A DNA stretch of 64,000 nucleotides from an uncultured bacterium (GTDB lineage Bacteria; Bacillota; Clostridia; UBA1381): assembly GCA_905215805.1 (NCBI GenBank), contig CAJMRL010000001.1, positions 124,001-188,000 on the forward strand. Direction: 5' to 3'. Shown here one piece after another: positions 33,520 through 42,569 of this stretch; position 1 is the first letter of the stretch; every line of letters begins with the position of its first letter. The translations under genes and the position numbers were made by a program. The notes below the pieces were generated by a model. That model searched no databases. It was not told the DNA's origin and worked only from the letters and a program-made list of their open reading frames with translations.

Positions 33520-35318
33520 AGGATGATGATATTATTAATTCAATGATAGACTACGGCGATGATGACGATGACATCGGTAATACGCAGTTTATCGATACCG
33601 AAAAAATAAGAGCGGCGCATGAGGAAAATGTTAAAAAATCAATCGACGCCGTGATGAATGCAGAGCATGATGACGATGATATAGATGCAACGCGTGTCAT
33701 AGATACGTCCAAGCATAGTTTTGAGACTCATGATATGGACGATACTATAGTGATAGGAAAGCCGGAGCAGCCGGAAGCAAAACAGTATAAGGCTGAAGAT
33801 TCCAATGAGGAGTGCTTTACCGGGATAGAGGGCGAGGACGAGTCCGAATTTGAAGACGAGGAACCGCCTCAAAACAATGCGGCAAAGGTAAACGCCGAAA
33901 TCATATTGCCGGAGGAAAAGCCCGATCTGGATTTTGAATATGACGATTACAGCGACTATGATGATTATGACGAAGAACCGCTTTTGCCGATGATTTTGGG
34001 CATTTTGAAAATAGCGGCCCCGGTGGCTGTTATAGTACTTATAGCGGTATTTATAATCACGTCGGAAAATTCGACCATAGTGCGCTACAGGAATAATTTT
34101 TCCGCCAATACAGAGCGTTTGCTTGACAATATGGGAATAAATATTCATGAAAGACAAGCTGTTGACAGCGGTGAGAATCAAACTGAAGCCAATCAGGAAA
34201 ATACTGATGCTGCTCAGAATCAAGAACAGAACATTCCAGAGGAAAGTCAGAATGATTCTCAGGATCAAAACGCAGTTGGAGAAAGCTCCGAAGAGGTCAG
34301 TGTGGCTCAGGAAGAAAGCGAATATAAGACATATGTACAGTCGTCGGTTATTGTTCCTTTTCAGGGAGCCTCGGAGGCATCGTTCGTGAAGTATAAAGAC
34401 GGAATTGTGTGTGCAAGAACAAATTATATTTGTTATATAAATGACAGCGGAGAAACGGAATGGGAATATTATGTATCAATAACTGATCCGGTTGTAAAGG
34501 CGGAGGGAAATTATATTCTTCTGGCTCAGAATAACGGAAAAAAGTTTTTCCTCTACAAGGGAGGGGAACAGATATATGAAAATTCTTCAGATGATAATAT
34601 TCTTTCATGCAATATAAGCGCTAACGGAGATGTTGTGCTTGTAACCGAAAGACCGTCATATAAGGGAGCGGTTGTTGTATATAACAAAAGAGGAGATAAA
34701 GCGTTTTCGTGGTCGTCCGGAAATGCAGATATAATTTCGGCGGATATTTCCGATAATTCAAGACGCGTGGCGGCAGCTTTGGTGCATACAGAGGAACATG
34801 TAAGCTCATCTGTGTATTTATTTAACATAAAGATGACAGATCCATATGCAAAGGCGGATTTCGATGATTCGCTTACCTATAATGTTGAGTTTAAAGGAAA
34901 CAGGCTTACGGTATTTTCGGATAATCTTATTACCGGAATGGATGATGACGGAGATATTGAATTTAATATCGGCTTTGACGGGGCGGAGCTGGTAAGCTGT
35001 AATATGGATGACAGCGGAAATAAAACGGCTCTTTTCACGCAGGATAATATACCAATGATAAATGTATACAACAAAAACGGGTCTCTGCGCCACACTGTCC
35101 CGGTTTTGAGGATGCCCGATTATATGGCGGTGGAAAACGGAAATGTTATTTATAACGTGGACAGAGATATAATTCTCGGAAAGCCCGATGCAAAGCGTCC
35201 ATATAAGTATACTGCGGCAATGAATATAAGCGGACTTATCCCTATAAACAATTCATCTTTTATGCTGATATATTCAAACGGTATAGAGATGGTAAGAATG
35301 GGAGGCGGGTTCTTCTGA
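33516..35318 (+). CDS. DUF5711-like membrane protein with acidic N-terminus
   Basis: 600 residues from the GTG at 33516 (GGAGGTG 8 bases upstream), overlapping the truA stop. An extremely Asp/Glu-rich cytoplasmic part of about 160 residues contains three similar Thr motifs (T23-QFID, T59-RVID, T77-IVIG), each behind an acidic run. One membrane helix follows (PMILGILKIAAPVAVIVLIA, about 158-180), then a Gln/Asn/Glu-rich linker and an outer domain of about 330 residues with WD/beta-propeller-like strands. The outer part fits the DUF5711 family as I recall it. Function unknown; the gene is coupled to CvpA by overlapping stop and start. Confidence 0.7.
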   Translation: MKDDDIINSMIDYGDDDDDIGNTQFIDTEKIRAAHEENVKKSIDAVMNAEHDDDDIDATRVIDTSKHSFETHDMDDTIVIGKPEQPEAKQYKAEDSNEECFTGIEGEDESEFEDEEPPQNNAAKVNAEIILPEEKPDLDFEYDDYSDYDDYDEEPLLPMILGILKIAAPVAVIVLIAVFIITSENSTIVRYRNNFSANTERLLDNMGINIHERQAVDSGENQTEANQENTDAAQNQEQNIPEESQNDSQDQNAVGESSEEVSVAQEESEYKTYVQSSVIVPFQGASEASFVKYKDGIVCARTNYICYINDSGETEWEYYVSITDPVVKAEGNYILLAQNNGKKFFLYKGGEQIYENSSDDNILSCNISANGDVVLVTERPSYKGAVVVYNKRGDKAFSWSSGNADIISADISDNSRRVAAALVHTEEHVSSSVYLFNIKMTDPYAKADFDDSLTYNVEFKGNRLTVFSDNLITGMDDDGDIEFNIGFDGAELVSCNMDDSGNKTALFTQDNIPMINVYNKNGSLRHTVPVLRMPDYMAVENGNVIYNVDRDIILGKPDAKRPYKYTAAMNISGLIPINNSSFMLIYSNGIEMVRMGGGFF

Positions 35319-36004
35319 TGGCGTTGGTTATAGATTTATTGATTATAGCTCTTGGGATTTTTGCCTTTTTGTATGGAAAACACAGGGGATTTATCTCTAT
35401 GGTGTGGGGAGCCGCAGCATGGCTGATAACAGTTTTGCTCACAGCTGCTCTTATAACTCCGGTCACATCAGCCGTATCCCATACTCAGCCGGTGCTTGAA
35501 TTTAAAGAGAACATTGCCGGGCATATAAAGAAAAATATATATGACCACAGCGGAGGGGTTATGGATGCGGCGGATTTTTTGAGTGATAGGGAGGCACTTT
35601 CGGAATCTACCGGGATACCCGCCATTCTGATACCGGAAATGGACTTGAGCGGCTCTATCGAAAGCACAGTTTCATCTGCGGCAGACAATATTGTGGAAAG
35701 TGCTTCAAATTCGGTTATAAGAGCTGTAGTTGGCGTGATGCTTTTTATAGGCATAAGAATTATAATGGGTGCGGTTTACCGCATACTCAGGGCAGTGTCC
35801 CGGCTGCCTGTCATAAAAGGGGCAAACAGGCTCATAGGAGGGCTGCTCGGCCTTATAAATTATATGTTTGTGGTATATGCTGTTCTTGCTGTTATATCGC
35901 TTATAGTGGTAAAAGACGGCGCAGGGCAAAGCATTATAGAACAAACCTATCTTGCCAAATATTTTTATAACAATAATATATTACTTAATTTAATTAATTT
36001 GTGA
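35318..36004 (+). CDS. CvpA family membrane protein
   Basis: 228 residues. Four hydrophobic segments fit the CvpA fold: residues about 1-20 (LVIDLLIIALGIFAFLYG), 28-48, 130-155 (AVVGVMLFIGIRIIMG) and 175-205 (GGLLGLINYMFVVYAVLAVI). R-L-P-V-I-K-G-A-N-R-L-I-G and GLLGL are typical. The role in Firmicutes is unclear; relatives have been tied to colicin V export, purine-linked growth and envelope stress. A loop of about 80 residues between helices 2 and 3 lies outside. Confidence 0.8.
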   Translation: MALVIDLLIIALGIFAFLYGKHRGFISMVWGAAAWLITVLLTAALITPVTSAVSHTQPVLEFKENIAGHIKKNIYDHSGGVMDAADFLSDREALSESTGIPAILIPEMDLSGSIESTVSSAADNIVESASNSVIRAVVGVMLFIGIRIIMGAVYRILRAVSRLPVIKGANRLIGGLLGLINYMFVVYAVLAVISLIVVKDGAGQSIIEQTYLAKYFYNNNILLNLINL

Positions 36005-36017
36005 GGAGGAATGTAAG

Positions 36018-37682
36018 ATGTATAGTGATATAGTTAGAAAGGGCGTTGAAAAGACGCCGCACCGTTCGCTGTTTAAAGCGCTCGGACTTACAGATGAGGA
36101 GCTTGAGCGCCCGTTGATAGGCGTTGTAAGCGCCAAAAATGAAATAATACCGGGCCATATGCACCTTGATAAGATTGCCGAAGCGGTAAAGGCAGGCATA
36201 AGAATGGCGGGAGGAACTCCGATAGAGTTTCCGTCGATAGGCGTTTGTGACGGTATTGCAATGGGACATATAGGAATGAAATATTCTCTTGCGTCAAGAG
36301 AGCTTATCGCTGATTCGATAGAGGCTATGACACTCGCACACGCGTTTGACGCGCTCGTACTTATCCCTAACTGTGACAAGATCGTTCCGGGTATGCTTAT
36401 TGCGGCTGCAAGAATCAATAAGCCGGCGATACTTGTTTCGGGCGGACCTATGCTTTCAATGAAGTATGACGGTAAATACCGTGACCTTAACACCGCATTT
36501 GAGGCTGTCGGCGCATATAAGGCAGGTACAATAGACGAGGCAGGCTTAAAGGGACTTGAGGAGGCGGCTTGCCCGTCATGCGGCTCATGCTCGGGAATGT
36601 TTACGGCAAATTCGATGAACTGTCTGTCAGAGGTTCTCGGAATGGCTCTGCCCGGAAACGGAACTATTCCGGCAGTATATTCTGAAAGAATAAGACTTGC
36701 AAAGCATGCGGGCATGAAGATAATGGAACTTCTCGAAAAGGACATAAAGCCGAGAGATATAATGACGGCTGACGCTATATACAACGCGTTGAGAGTTGAC
36801 ATGGCATTGGGCTGCTCGACAAATTCAATGCTTCATCTCCCGGCTATAGCATATGAGGCGAAAGCTCCGTTTAAGCTCGATTATGCGAACGAGATAAGCT
36901 CGCAGACGCCTAACCTCTGCCACCTTGCTCCGGCGGGAGAGCATCATGTTCAGGATCTGTACGCAGCCGGCGGAATCACGGCAGTTATGAACGAGCTTGC
37001 AAAGAAGGATCTCTTAAAGCTTAATACGATTACCGTTACCGGCAAGACTCAGGGTGAGAACATAGAGGGTCATCCGGTACAGGATTACAGCGTAATAAGA
37101 CCGATAGACAATCCGTATTCACAGACAGGCGGTATAGCTGTTCTCAAGGGTAATCTTGCGGTTGACGGTTCGGTCGTAAAGAGAAGCGCTGTTGCCAAGG
37201 AAATGCTTGTTCATAAGGGCCCGGCTAAGGTATTCGAAAGCGAGGAAGAAGCTATTGACGCTATTTACAAGGGTAAGATTGTAAAGGGCGACGTTGTAGT
37301 TATCCGTTACGAAGGCCCGAAGGGCGGCCCGGGCATGAGAGAGATGCTTTCGCCTACTTCTGCTATATGCGGTATGGGACTTGATAAGGACGTTGCGCTT
37401 ATAACCGACGGACGCTTCTCTGGCGCTACAAGAGGAGCGGCGATAGGTCATGTTTCTCCGGAGGCAATGGAGGGCGGTCCTATAGCGTTTATAAAGGACG
37501 GAGATATAATAGATATAGATATTATAAACGGCAAGCTTGACGTGGAGGTTTCCGATGAGGAAATGGCAAAGCGCAAAGAGGGCTGGACTCCGAATGAGCC
37601 GAAGGTAAAGACCGGATATCTCAGAAGATATTCAAAGCTTGTATCCTCGGCAATGCAGGGAGCAGTTATGCTTGAAGACTAA
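36018..37682 (+). CDS. ilvD: Dihydroxy-acid dehydratase
   Basis: 554 residues, full length. It dehydrates 2,3-dihydroxy-isovalerate or -methylvalerate to the 2-keto acids of valine, leucine and isoleucine. Cluster ligands are seen in PNCDKIVPGM and CPSCGSCSGMFTANSMNCL; the Mg-binding and catalytic end TSAICGMGLDKDVALITDGR with FSGATRG is intact. AGGAGG precedes the ATG at 36018. A terminator follows at 37697. ilvC and ilvB are not in the window; leuA lies 3 kb away with its own attenuator. Confidence 0.96.
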   Translation: MYSDIVRKGVEKTPHRSLFKALGLTDEELERPLIGVVSAKNEIIPGHMHLDKIAEAVKAGIRMAGGTPIEFPSIGVCDGIAMGHIGMKYSLASRELIADSIEAMTLAHAFDALVLIPNCDKIVPGMLIAAARINKPAILVSGGPMLSMKYDGKYRDLNTAFEAVGAYKAGTIDEAGLKGLEEAACPSCGSCSGMFTANSMNCLSEVLGMALPGNGTIPAVYSERIRLAKHAGMKIMELLEKDIKPRDIMTADAIYNALRVDMALGCSTNSMLHLPAIAYEAKAPFKLDYANEISSQTPNLCHLAPAGEHHVQDLYAAGGITAVMNELAKKDLLKLNTITVTGKTQGENIEGHPVQDYSVIRPIDNPYSQTGGIAVLKGNLAVDGSVVKRSAVAKEMLVHKGPAKVFESEEEAIDAIYKGKIVKGDVVVIRYEGPKGGPGMREMLSPTSAICGMGLDKDVALITDGRFSGATRGAAIGHVSPEAMEGGPIAFIKDGDIIDIDIINGKLDVEVSDEEMAKRKEGWTPNEPKVKTGYLRRYSKLVSSAMQGAVMLED

Positions 37683-37696
37683 TAGTTAAAGAATTC

Positions 37697-37735
37697 GGGA
37701 GTATACAAAGCTTATGCTTTGCATACTCCTATTTT
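37697..37735 (+). terminator. Terminator after ilvD
   Basis: AGTATaCAAAGC pairs with GCTTTGcATACT around a TTAT loop, followed by CCTATTTTTGT. Confidence 0.7.
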
Positions 37736-37789
37736 TGTCTATTTAACATTATAAAACTATAAATATTTTATTCTTTTTATATAAAATAA

Positions 37790-37818
37790 TTGCAATTTTT
37801 CTGATTTTAATATATAAT
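37790..37818 (+). promoter_or_regulatory. Promoter of the PfkB kinase gene
   Basis: TTGCAA (37790-37795), 17 bases, TATAAT (37813-37818); 35 bases before ATG 37854 with AGGAGGGAAG as ribosome site. Confidence 0.65.
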
Positions 37819-37853
37819 ATAATTAACCATTTTATATTACAGGAGGGAAGATT

Positions 37854-38882
37854 ATGCTTAATTTTAAGGAAAATACGGATTTTGATCTTATAGGTATGGG
37901 AGAGGTTATGCTCAGACTTTCACCGCCGAATAAGGAGAAGATCTCACAGAGCGAGACGTTTGAAAAAAATGCCGGAGGCAGCGAGCTTAACGTTGTTTCG
38001 GGAGCGGCGATGCTTGGCTTGAGGAGCGCTATCGTAACAAAGATCCCTAAGAGCAAGATGGGACACTTTATAAGAAATAAGATCCGTTACGGAAATGTCA
38101 GCGATGATTATCTTATTTATGATAATTCCGATGATAAACGCTTGGGAATTTATTATTATGAAAGCGGTGTTTATCCGCGAAAATCGTCATGTATTTATGA
38201 CAGAGCACACTCATCAATGTGTTCGCTTGATATTACGGAGATAGATCCGTCAATTTATTCAAAGACGAAGATATTCCATATATCTTCAATAACTCTTGCA
38301 TTGGATCCGCATCTGCGTGAGGTTGCGATAGAGATGATAAAGCGTTTCCATGAGCAGGATACATTGATTTCCTTTGACGTAAACTATCGTGCGGCTTTAT
38401 GGAGCGAGGAAGAGGCAAAGAAAGTTATTGAAGCGATCTTCCCATACATAGATCTTCTGTTTGTATCGGAGGAGACCTCACGCCGTATGCTTCAGCGTAC
38501 GGGAACGCTTGAGGAAATAATGAAGGGTTATGCCGATGATTACGGCTGCCAGCTTGTAGCTACTACCAGACGCGAGGCTGTAAGTCCTACAAGACATAAT
38601 TTTAATTCCAAGATTTATTTTGAGGGTGAATTCTATGAGGAACAGCCATATAATGATATTGAGGTCATAGACAGGATAGGCTCGGGTGACGCATACCTTG
38701 CAGGCGTGCTTTATGGTCTTATAAAGGATAGAGATGTAAAGAGAGCGCTTGAGGTAGGAAATGCTCTTTCGGCAATAAAGAATACTGTTTTGGGTGATAT
38801 GTCCGCAAGCTCCATAGACGAGGTTCGTTCTGTTATAAACTCGCACAAGGCTACAGGACATCAGGATGAGATGGTAAGATAA
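37854..38882 (+). CDS. PfkB family sugar kinase, 2-keto-3-deoxygluconate kinase-like
   Basis: 342 residues. Signature 2 of PfkB kinases is present (DRIGSGDAYLAGVLYG, catalytic Asp in GSGDA, about 278), and signature 1 is replaced by NAGGSELNVVSGAAMLG. LIGMGEVMLRLSPPNKEKIS and the LGIYYYESG strand are typical of KDG kinases, which phosphorylate 2-keto-3-deoxygluconate from pectin or uronate breakdown. Substrate assignment is inferred from these features only. It is a single gene between its own promoter and terminator. Confidence 0.8.
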   Translation: MLNFKENTDFDLIGMGEVMLRLSPPNKEKISQSETFEKNAGGSELNVVSGAAMLGLRSAIVTKIPKSKMGHFIRNKIRYGNVSDDYLIYDNSDDKRLGIYYYESGVYPRKSSCIYDRAHSSMCSLDITEIDPSIYSKTKIFHISSITLALDPHLREVAIEMIKRFHEQDTLISFDVNYRAALWSEEEAKKVIEAIFPYIDLLFVSEETSRRMLQRTGTLEEIMKGYADDYGCQLVATTRREAVSPTRHNFNSKIYFEGEFYEEQPYNDIEVIDRIGSGDAYLAGVLYGLIKDRDVKRALEVGNALSAIKNTVLGDMSASSIDEVRSVINSHKATGHQDEMVR

Positions 38883-38949
38883 TTATAGTCCTGCGTTTTA
38901 TCGTTTAAGGTAGTGCGTAATAAAACTGACTGATTTAATAATAATATAA

Positions 38950-38988
38950 AAATTGCTCATCGGCATAATGCCGGTGAGCAATTTTTTA
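38950..38988 (+). terminator. Terminator after the PfkB kinase gene
   Basis: AATTGCTCAtCGGC pairs with GCCGGTGAGCAATT around ATAAT, followed by TTTTTT. Its 3' edge touches the stop codon of the convergent MATE gene. Confidence 0.75.
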
Positions 38989-40332
38989 TTGAAGAATTTT
39001 TTTACTGCGTATTTTAAACATAATTGTTGTAACTCCCGACGCCAAAAAGTCACTTATCGGCTCTGCAAGGAATAAGCCCCATACTCCCAGCGATGCGACC
39101 GTAGGAAGTATAAGTGCAAGCGGGAAAAGAAGTATGATTTTGCGCAGGCAGGCGAGAAATACCGAAATTTTAGCTTCTCCCAGCGCAAGGAAGGTTTGCT
39201 GACAGGCACCTTGAGCACCCATAACAGACATGCCCGCTATAAAAATTCTCAAAGGCGTTTTTCCTATTTCTATAAGCTCGGTATTATTTGTAAAGATCGC
39301 AAGGAACAGTCCGGGGAACAGCTCTATGGCTATGACCACCGCAAGCGAAAAACCGAGACAGGTTATAAAAAGCGCTTTAAAGGTCTTTTTGACTCTGTCA
39401 AGCTTTTTTGCACCGTAATTATAGCTGGTGATAGGCTGAGCGCCCTGCTGAAATCCCTGCATAGGCATCCATACAAGCTGCATGAGCGAGAATAATATCG
39501 ACATAAGCGCAACATAATTGTCGTTACCGTATTTGAGCATACCATTATTAAATGTAAGCTGTATAAGACATTCGGTAGCCTGCATAACGAACGGCGATAT
39601 TCCGAGCGACACTATTGTAAGGATAATATTTTTATCGGGGAGCAGGTTTTTCAACCTGATTTTAAGTATGGTCTTCTTTCCGGTCAAAAAGTATATAACC
39701 CATATACATGAAACCGCCTGTGATATAATCGTGGCAAGGGCTGCTCCGCTTACGCCCATATCAAATACGAATATGAAAAGTGGATCAAGGACAATATTGA
39801 GCACTGCTCCTATACAGGTGGTTGCCATACTGGTTTTGGTAAAACCCTGATTGGTTATAAAGTAATTAAGCCCGAGAGTGAGCTGGACGAATATAGTTCC
39901 GCATAAGTATATTCCGAGATATTCGGAGGCGTAGGGAAGGGTATTTTCACTCGCTCCGAAATGCAGCAGTATCCAATCCTTTGTGGGGAGAAAAACTGCT
40001 GCGAGAATAATTGAAAATATTATCAGCATTATGGTGACGTTACCGAGAATTTTTTCGGCCTTTTGGTTATCACCCTGACCCATTGCTATGGAGGCTCTCG
40101 GTGCTCCGCCCATACCGAAAAGCATTGCAACGGCAGACACTAAAAGTATTATAGGAAATGTTACTCCCAGTCCGGCAAGGGCAAGAGGACCGATGCCGGG
40201 GATACGGCCTACATAAATACGGTCTACAACATTATATAGAAGATTTACAAGCTGTGCCATAAGTGTAGGTACGGAGAGCCTGAACAAAAGCTTAATTACA
40301 GGTTCTTTTCCAAGTTGTTCATTTGTTTGCAT
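38986..40332 (-). CDS. MATE family efflux transporter
   Basis: 448 residues with 12 predicted membrane segments. The N-terminal halves show the MATE pattern (SVPTLMAQLVNLLYNVVDRI, YVGRIPGIGPLALAGLGVTF), with the repeat in the second half (PFVMQATECLIQLTFN, QGAQPITSYNYGAKKLDRVK). It exports drugs or metabolites using an ion gradient; the substrate is unknown. I start at the Met at 40332, 9 bases after AGGA; the longer frame adds MKGYVY over the ribosome site. Confidence 0.9.
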   Translation of the reverse strand: MQTNEQLGKEPVIKLLFRLSVPTLMAQLVNLLYNVVDRIYVGRIPGIGPLALAGLGVTFPIILLVSAVAMLFGMGGAPRASIAMGQGDNQKAEKILGNVTIMLIIFSIILAAVFLPTKDWILLHFGASENTLPYASEYLGIYLCGTIFVQLTLGLNYFITNQGFTKTSMATTCIGAVLNIVLDPLFIFVFDMGVSGAALATIISQAVSCIWVIYFLTGKKTILKIRLKNLLPDKNIILTIVSLGISPFVMQATECLIQLTFNNGMLKYGNDNYVALMSILFSLMQLVWMPMQGFQQGAQPITSYNYGAKKLDRVKKTFKALFITCLGFSLAVVIAIELFPGLFLAIFTNNTELIEIGKTPLRIFIAGMSVMGAQGACQQTFLALGEAKISVFLACLRKIILLFPLALILPTVASLGVWGLFLAEPISDFLASGVTTIMFKIRSKKILQ

Positions 40333-40513
40333 ATAAACATATCCTTTCATAAATTATGTTAAGTAGTACTATAACTATATCACATTAGAAGAAAAAATGC
40401 AATATTACGGTATTTTTTTATAGATAATGTCTGAATATTCGACATATCCCAAAGAAGTTATATTTGCTTTTATGTATGAATTTCACAAACAAAGACGGGA
40501 TTGAAAAAATCTA

Positions 40514-40542
40514 TTGACAATAAAGAAAATTTATTGTAAAAT
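40514..40542 (+). promoter_or_regulatory. Promoter of the leuA attenuator and gene
   Basis: TTGACA (40514-40519, consensus), 17 bases, TAAAAT (40537-40542), 29 bases before the leader-peptide ATG. Confidence 0.75.
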
Positions 40543-40571
40543 ATATTTAAATACGAAACGAGGTAGAAGAT

Positions 40572-40631
40572 ATGGGAAATTATAGATTTAATAACAGCGT
40601 AAATCTTAATAATCTACTACTTGCAGGCTGA
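40572..40631 (+). CDS. Leucine-rich leader peptide of the leuA attenuator
   Basis: A 19-codon frame, MGNYRFNNSVNLNNLLLAG, then TGA. Four Leu codons are at 40605, 40614, 40617 and 40620, three of them in a row (CTA CTA CTT). GAGG (40560-40563) lies 8 bases upstream as ribosome site. It is followed by mutually exclusive hairpins and a terminator, and the next gene is leuA. Known biology of ribosome-mediated attenuation: when charged Leu-tRNA is scarce the ribosome stalls at the Leu run, which lets the antiterminator form. The peptide itself needs no function. Confidence 0.8.
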   Translation: MGNYRFNNSVNLNNLLLAG

Positions 40632-40717
40632 ATTGACAATGTGTCTTCAGTTTTATTCGTTTGTGTATGTATAGCAAATGATATTTATGCTGAGTCACAT
40701 TGTGACTCAGCTTTTTT
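40628..40717 (+). promoter_or_regulatory. leuA transcription attenuator (pause, antiterminator, terminator)
   Basis: Hairpin 1:2 is CTGAA tt GACA / TGTC TTCAG (40628-40650) and begins on the leader stop codon. The terminator is GCTGAGTCAC (40689-40698) with GTGACTCAGC (40702-40711) and TTTTTT. The alternative pairing is ACAATGTG (40636-40643) with CACATTGT (40696-40703), which uses strand 2 of the first hairpin and breaks the terminator. A ribosome stalled on the Leu codons would cover CTGAA and free the antiterminator strand. All three parts of a classical attenuator are thus present. Confidence 0.8.
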
Positions 40718-40842
40718 CATTAAATAATAAATTTTATTATTCAATGAATGAGATTTTAAATTGAACCGGAAGGCTTAGAAGGTATCGCGGACTGAAAACG
40801 GAAGCGGTTTCCGAGGTTGCTTATATAATAAGGAGGAAATAT

Positions 40843-42513
40843 ATGAATTACCAAAAATACACAAAAATGTATCATCCGGTACATCTTGAACACCGTGATT
40901 GGCCGGACAGAGAAATCACGCATGCTCCCATATGGTGCAGCGTTGACCTCAGGGACGGTAATCAGGCTCTTTATTCGCCGATGACAATAGATGAAAAGAT
41001 AGAATTTTTTCAGTATCTTGTAAAGCTTGGTTTTAAGGAAATAGAGGTAGGCTTTCCCGCGGCGTCGCATACTGAATTTGATTTTATCCGCCGTCTCATT
41101 GATGAAAAGCTTATTCCAGATGACGTGACGATACAGGTTCTTACTCAGGCAAGAAAGCATATTATAGCAAAAACGGTTGAATCGCTTAAGGGCGTTAAAA
41201 ATGCTATAATACATCTTTATAATTCAACCTCAACTCTTCAGAGAAAGGTTGTTTTTAAGAAGAATAAGGAAGAGATAAAGCAGCTGGCTGTTGACGGCGC
41301 AAAGATGGTAACGAGCATGGTTAATGAGCTTATGACGGATGAAAATATAAGATACGAGTATTCTCCGGAGAGCTTTACATGTACCGAAATGGATTATGCT
41401 GTTGAAATAACAAATGCTGTGCTTGAGGTATTAAAGCCGACTCCGGAAAAGAAGGTCATAGTAAATCTTCCCGAAACTATTCAGGTCGCAACTCCTAACG
41501 TATATGCGGACCAGATAGAGTATATGTGCAAGCATCTTAATAATCGTGAAAATCTTATTATAAGCCTTCATGCGCATAATGACAGAGGCACGGGAGTTGC
41601 TTCGACAGAGCTGGGAATTCTTGCCGGAGCGGACAGAGTTGAGGGAACACTCTTCGGAAACGGAGAAAGAACAGGAAATGCGGATGTGATTACGGTTGCG
41701 CTTAATATGTTCTCTCAGGGAATAGATCCGGAGCTTAATATCGACCATATCGATGATGTAATAGAAAAATATGAGAAATTCAATAAACTGCCGATAAATC
41801 CGCGTCATCCTTATGCCGGAGAAATGGCTTATGTTGCGTTCTCGGGTTCGCATCAGGATGCTATAAAGAAGAGCTTTGACTTGTTTGAAAAGGAAGGCTC
41901 AAAGACATGGGCAAATCCGTATCTTACAATAGACCCGAAGGATATAGGCAGAAAGTATGAACCGATCCTTATAAACAGTCAGTCCGGAAAAGGCGGAGTG
42001 AGCTATGTTATGGAATCAAAATACGGATATATTCTTCCGAAGGATATGCTCACCGAATTTGCGGGCATTATAAACGACATGAGCGATGAAAAGCAGACAG
42101 TGCTTACAAATCATGAGATACATGTAGCCTTCAAGGACAGATATGTAAATATCGTATCGCCTATAAAGACAAAGTTCTACCGCACTCAGCATGAGGAGGA
42201 TGATTCTACTACAATTGCCGCTACGATAGAATATAACGGCAGGGTAACAATGATAAACGGAGTAGGAAACGGTCCTCTTGACGCTTTATGCAACGGATTA
42301 AGGAGCTTTTTGGGAGTAAGCTTTGAAATTTCAAGCTATCATGAGCATGCGCTTGCACGTTCTTCTTCTTCAAGAGCGGCGGCTTATATAAGTATAAAAA
42401 CCTGTAATGATGAGATATTCTGGGGAGCAGGCGTTGACGCAAATATTAATACGGCGTCGATTTACGCGCTGATAAGCGCTGTAAACCGCAAGCTTCAGTC
42501 ACAGGGAGAATAA
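40843..42513 (+). CDS. leuA: 2-isopropylmalate synthase
   Basis: 556 residues. It condenses 2-ketoisovalerate and acetyl-CoA, the first committed step of leucine synthesis. The TIM barrel carries SVDLRDGNQAL (catalytic Arg/Asp) and the metal site SLHAHNDRGTGVAST; the C-terminal regulatory domain with TIEYNGRVTMINGVGNGPLD starts near 420. The length and the start (YHPVHLEHRDWPDREI) fit the long yeast/actinobacterial LeuA type, not the 510-residue type. AAGGAGG lies 7 bases upstream. It is controlled by the attenuator and probably by leucine feedback. Confidence 0.96.
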   Translation: MNYQKYTKMYHPVHLEHRDWPDREITHAPIWCSVDLRDGNQALYSPMTIDEKIEFFQYLVKLGFKEIEVGFPAASHTEFDFIRRLIDEKLIPDDVTIQVLTQARKHIIAKTVESLKGVKNAIIHLYNSTSTLQRKVVFKKNKEEIKQLAVDGAKMVTSMVNELMTDENIRYEYSPESFTCTEMDYAVEITNAVLEVLKPTPEKKVIVNLPETIQVATPNVYADQIEYMCKHLNNRENLIISLHAHNDRGTGVASTELGILAGADRVEGTLFGNGERTGNADVITVALNMFSQGIDPELNIDHIDDVIEKYEKFNKLPINPRHPYAGEMAYVAFSGSHQDAIKKSFDLFEKEGSKTWANPYLTIDPKDIGRKYEPILINSQSGKGGVSYVMESKYGYILPKDMLTEFAGIINDMSDEKQTVLTNHEIHVAFKDRYVNIVSPIKTKFYRTQHEEDDSTTIAATIEYNGRVTMINGVGNGPLDALCNGLRSFLGVSFEISSYHEHALARSSSSRAAAYISIKTCNDEIFWGAGVDANINTASIYALISAVNRKLQSQGE

Positions 42514-42523
42514 AATTATAAAA

Positions 42524-42568
42524 AACAACAGCATGGCAAAATTAAATTTGCGCATGCTGTTGTTTTAT
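42524..42568. terminator. Terminator between leuA and the S26-like gene
   Basis: AACAACAGCATG (42524-42535) pairs with CATGCTGTTGTT (42553-42564), with GCAAA/TTTGC inside, then TTTATTT. It is convergent, so it may serve both sides. Confidence 0.75.
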
Positions 42569-42569
42569 T

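Noticed and set aside
33639..34268. 209-codon antisense frame in the DUF5711-like gene
   Set aside because: It arises from the Asp/Glu codon runs of the acidic N-terminus.
40561..40842. T-box riboswitch before leuA
   Set aside because: No T-box sequence or specifier stem was seen; the leader peptide and attenuator explain the region.
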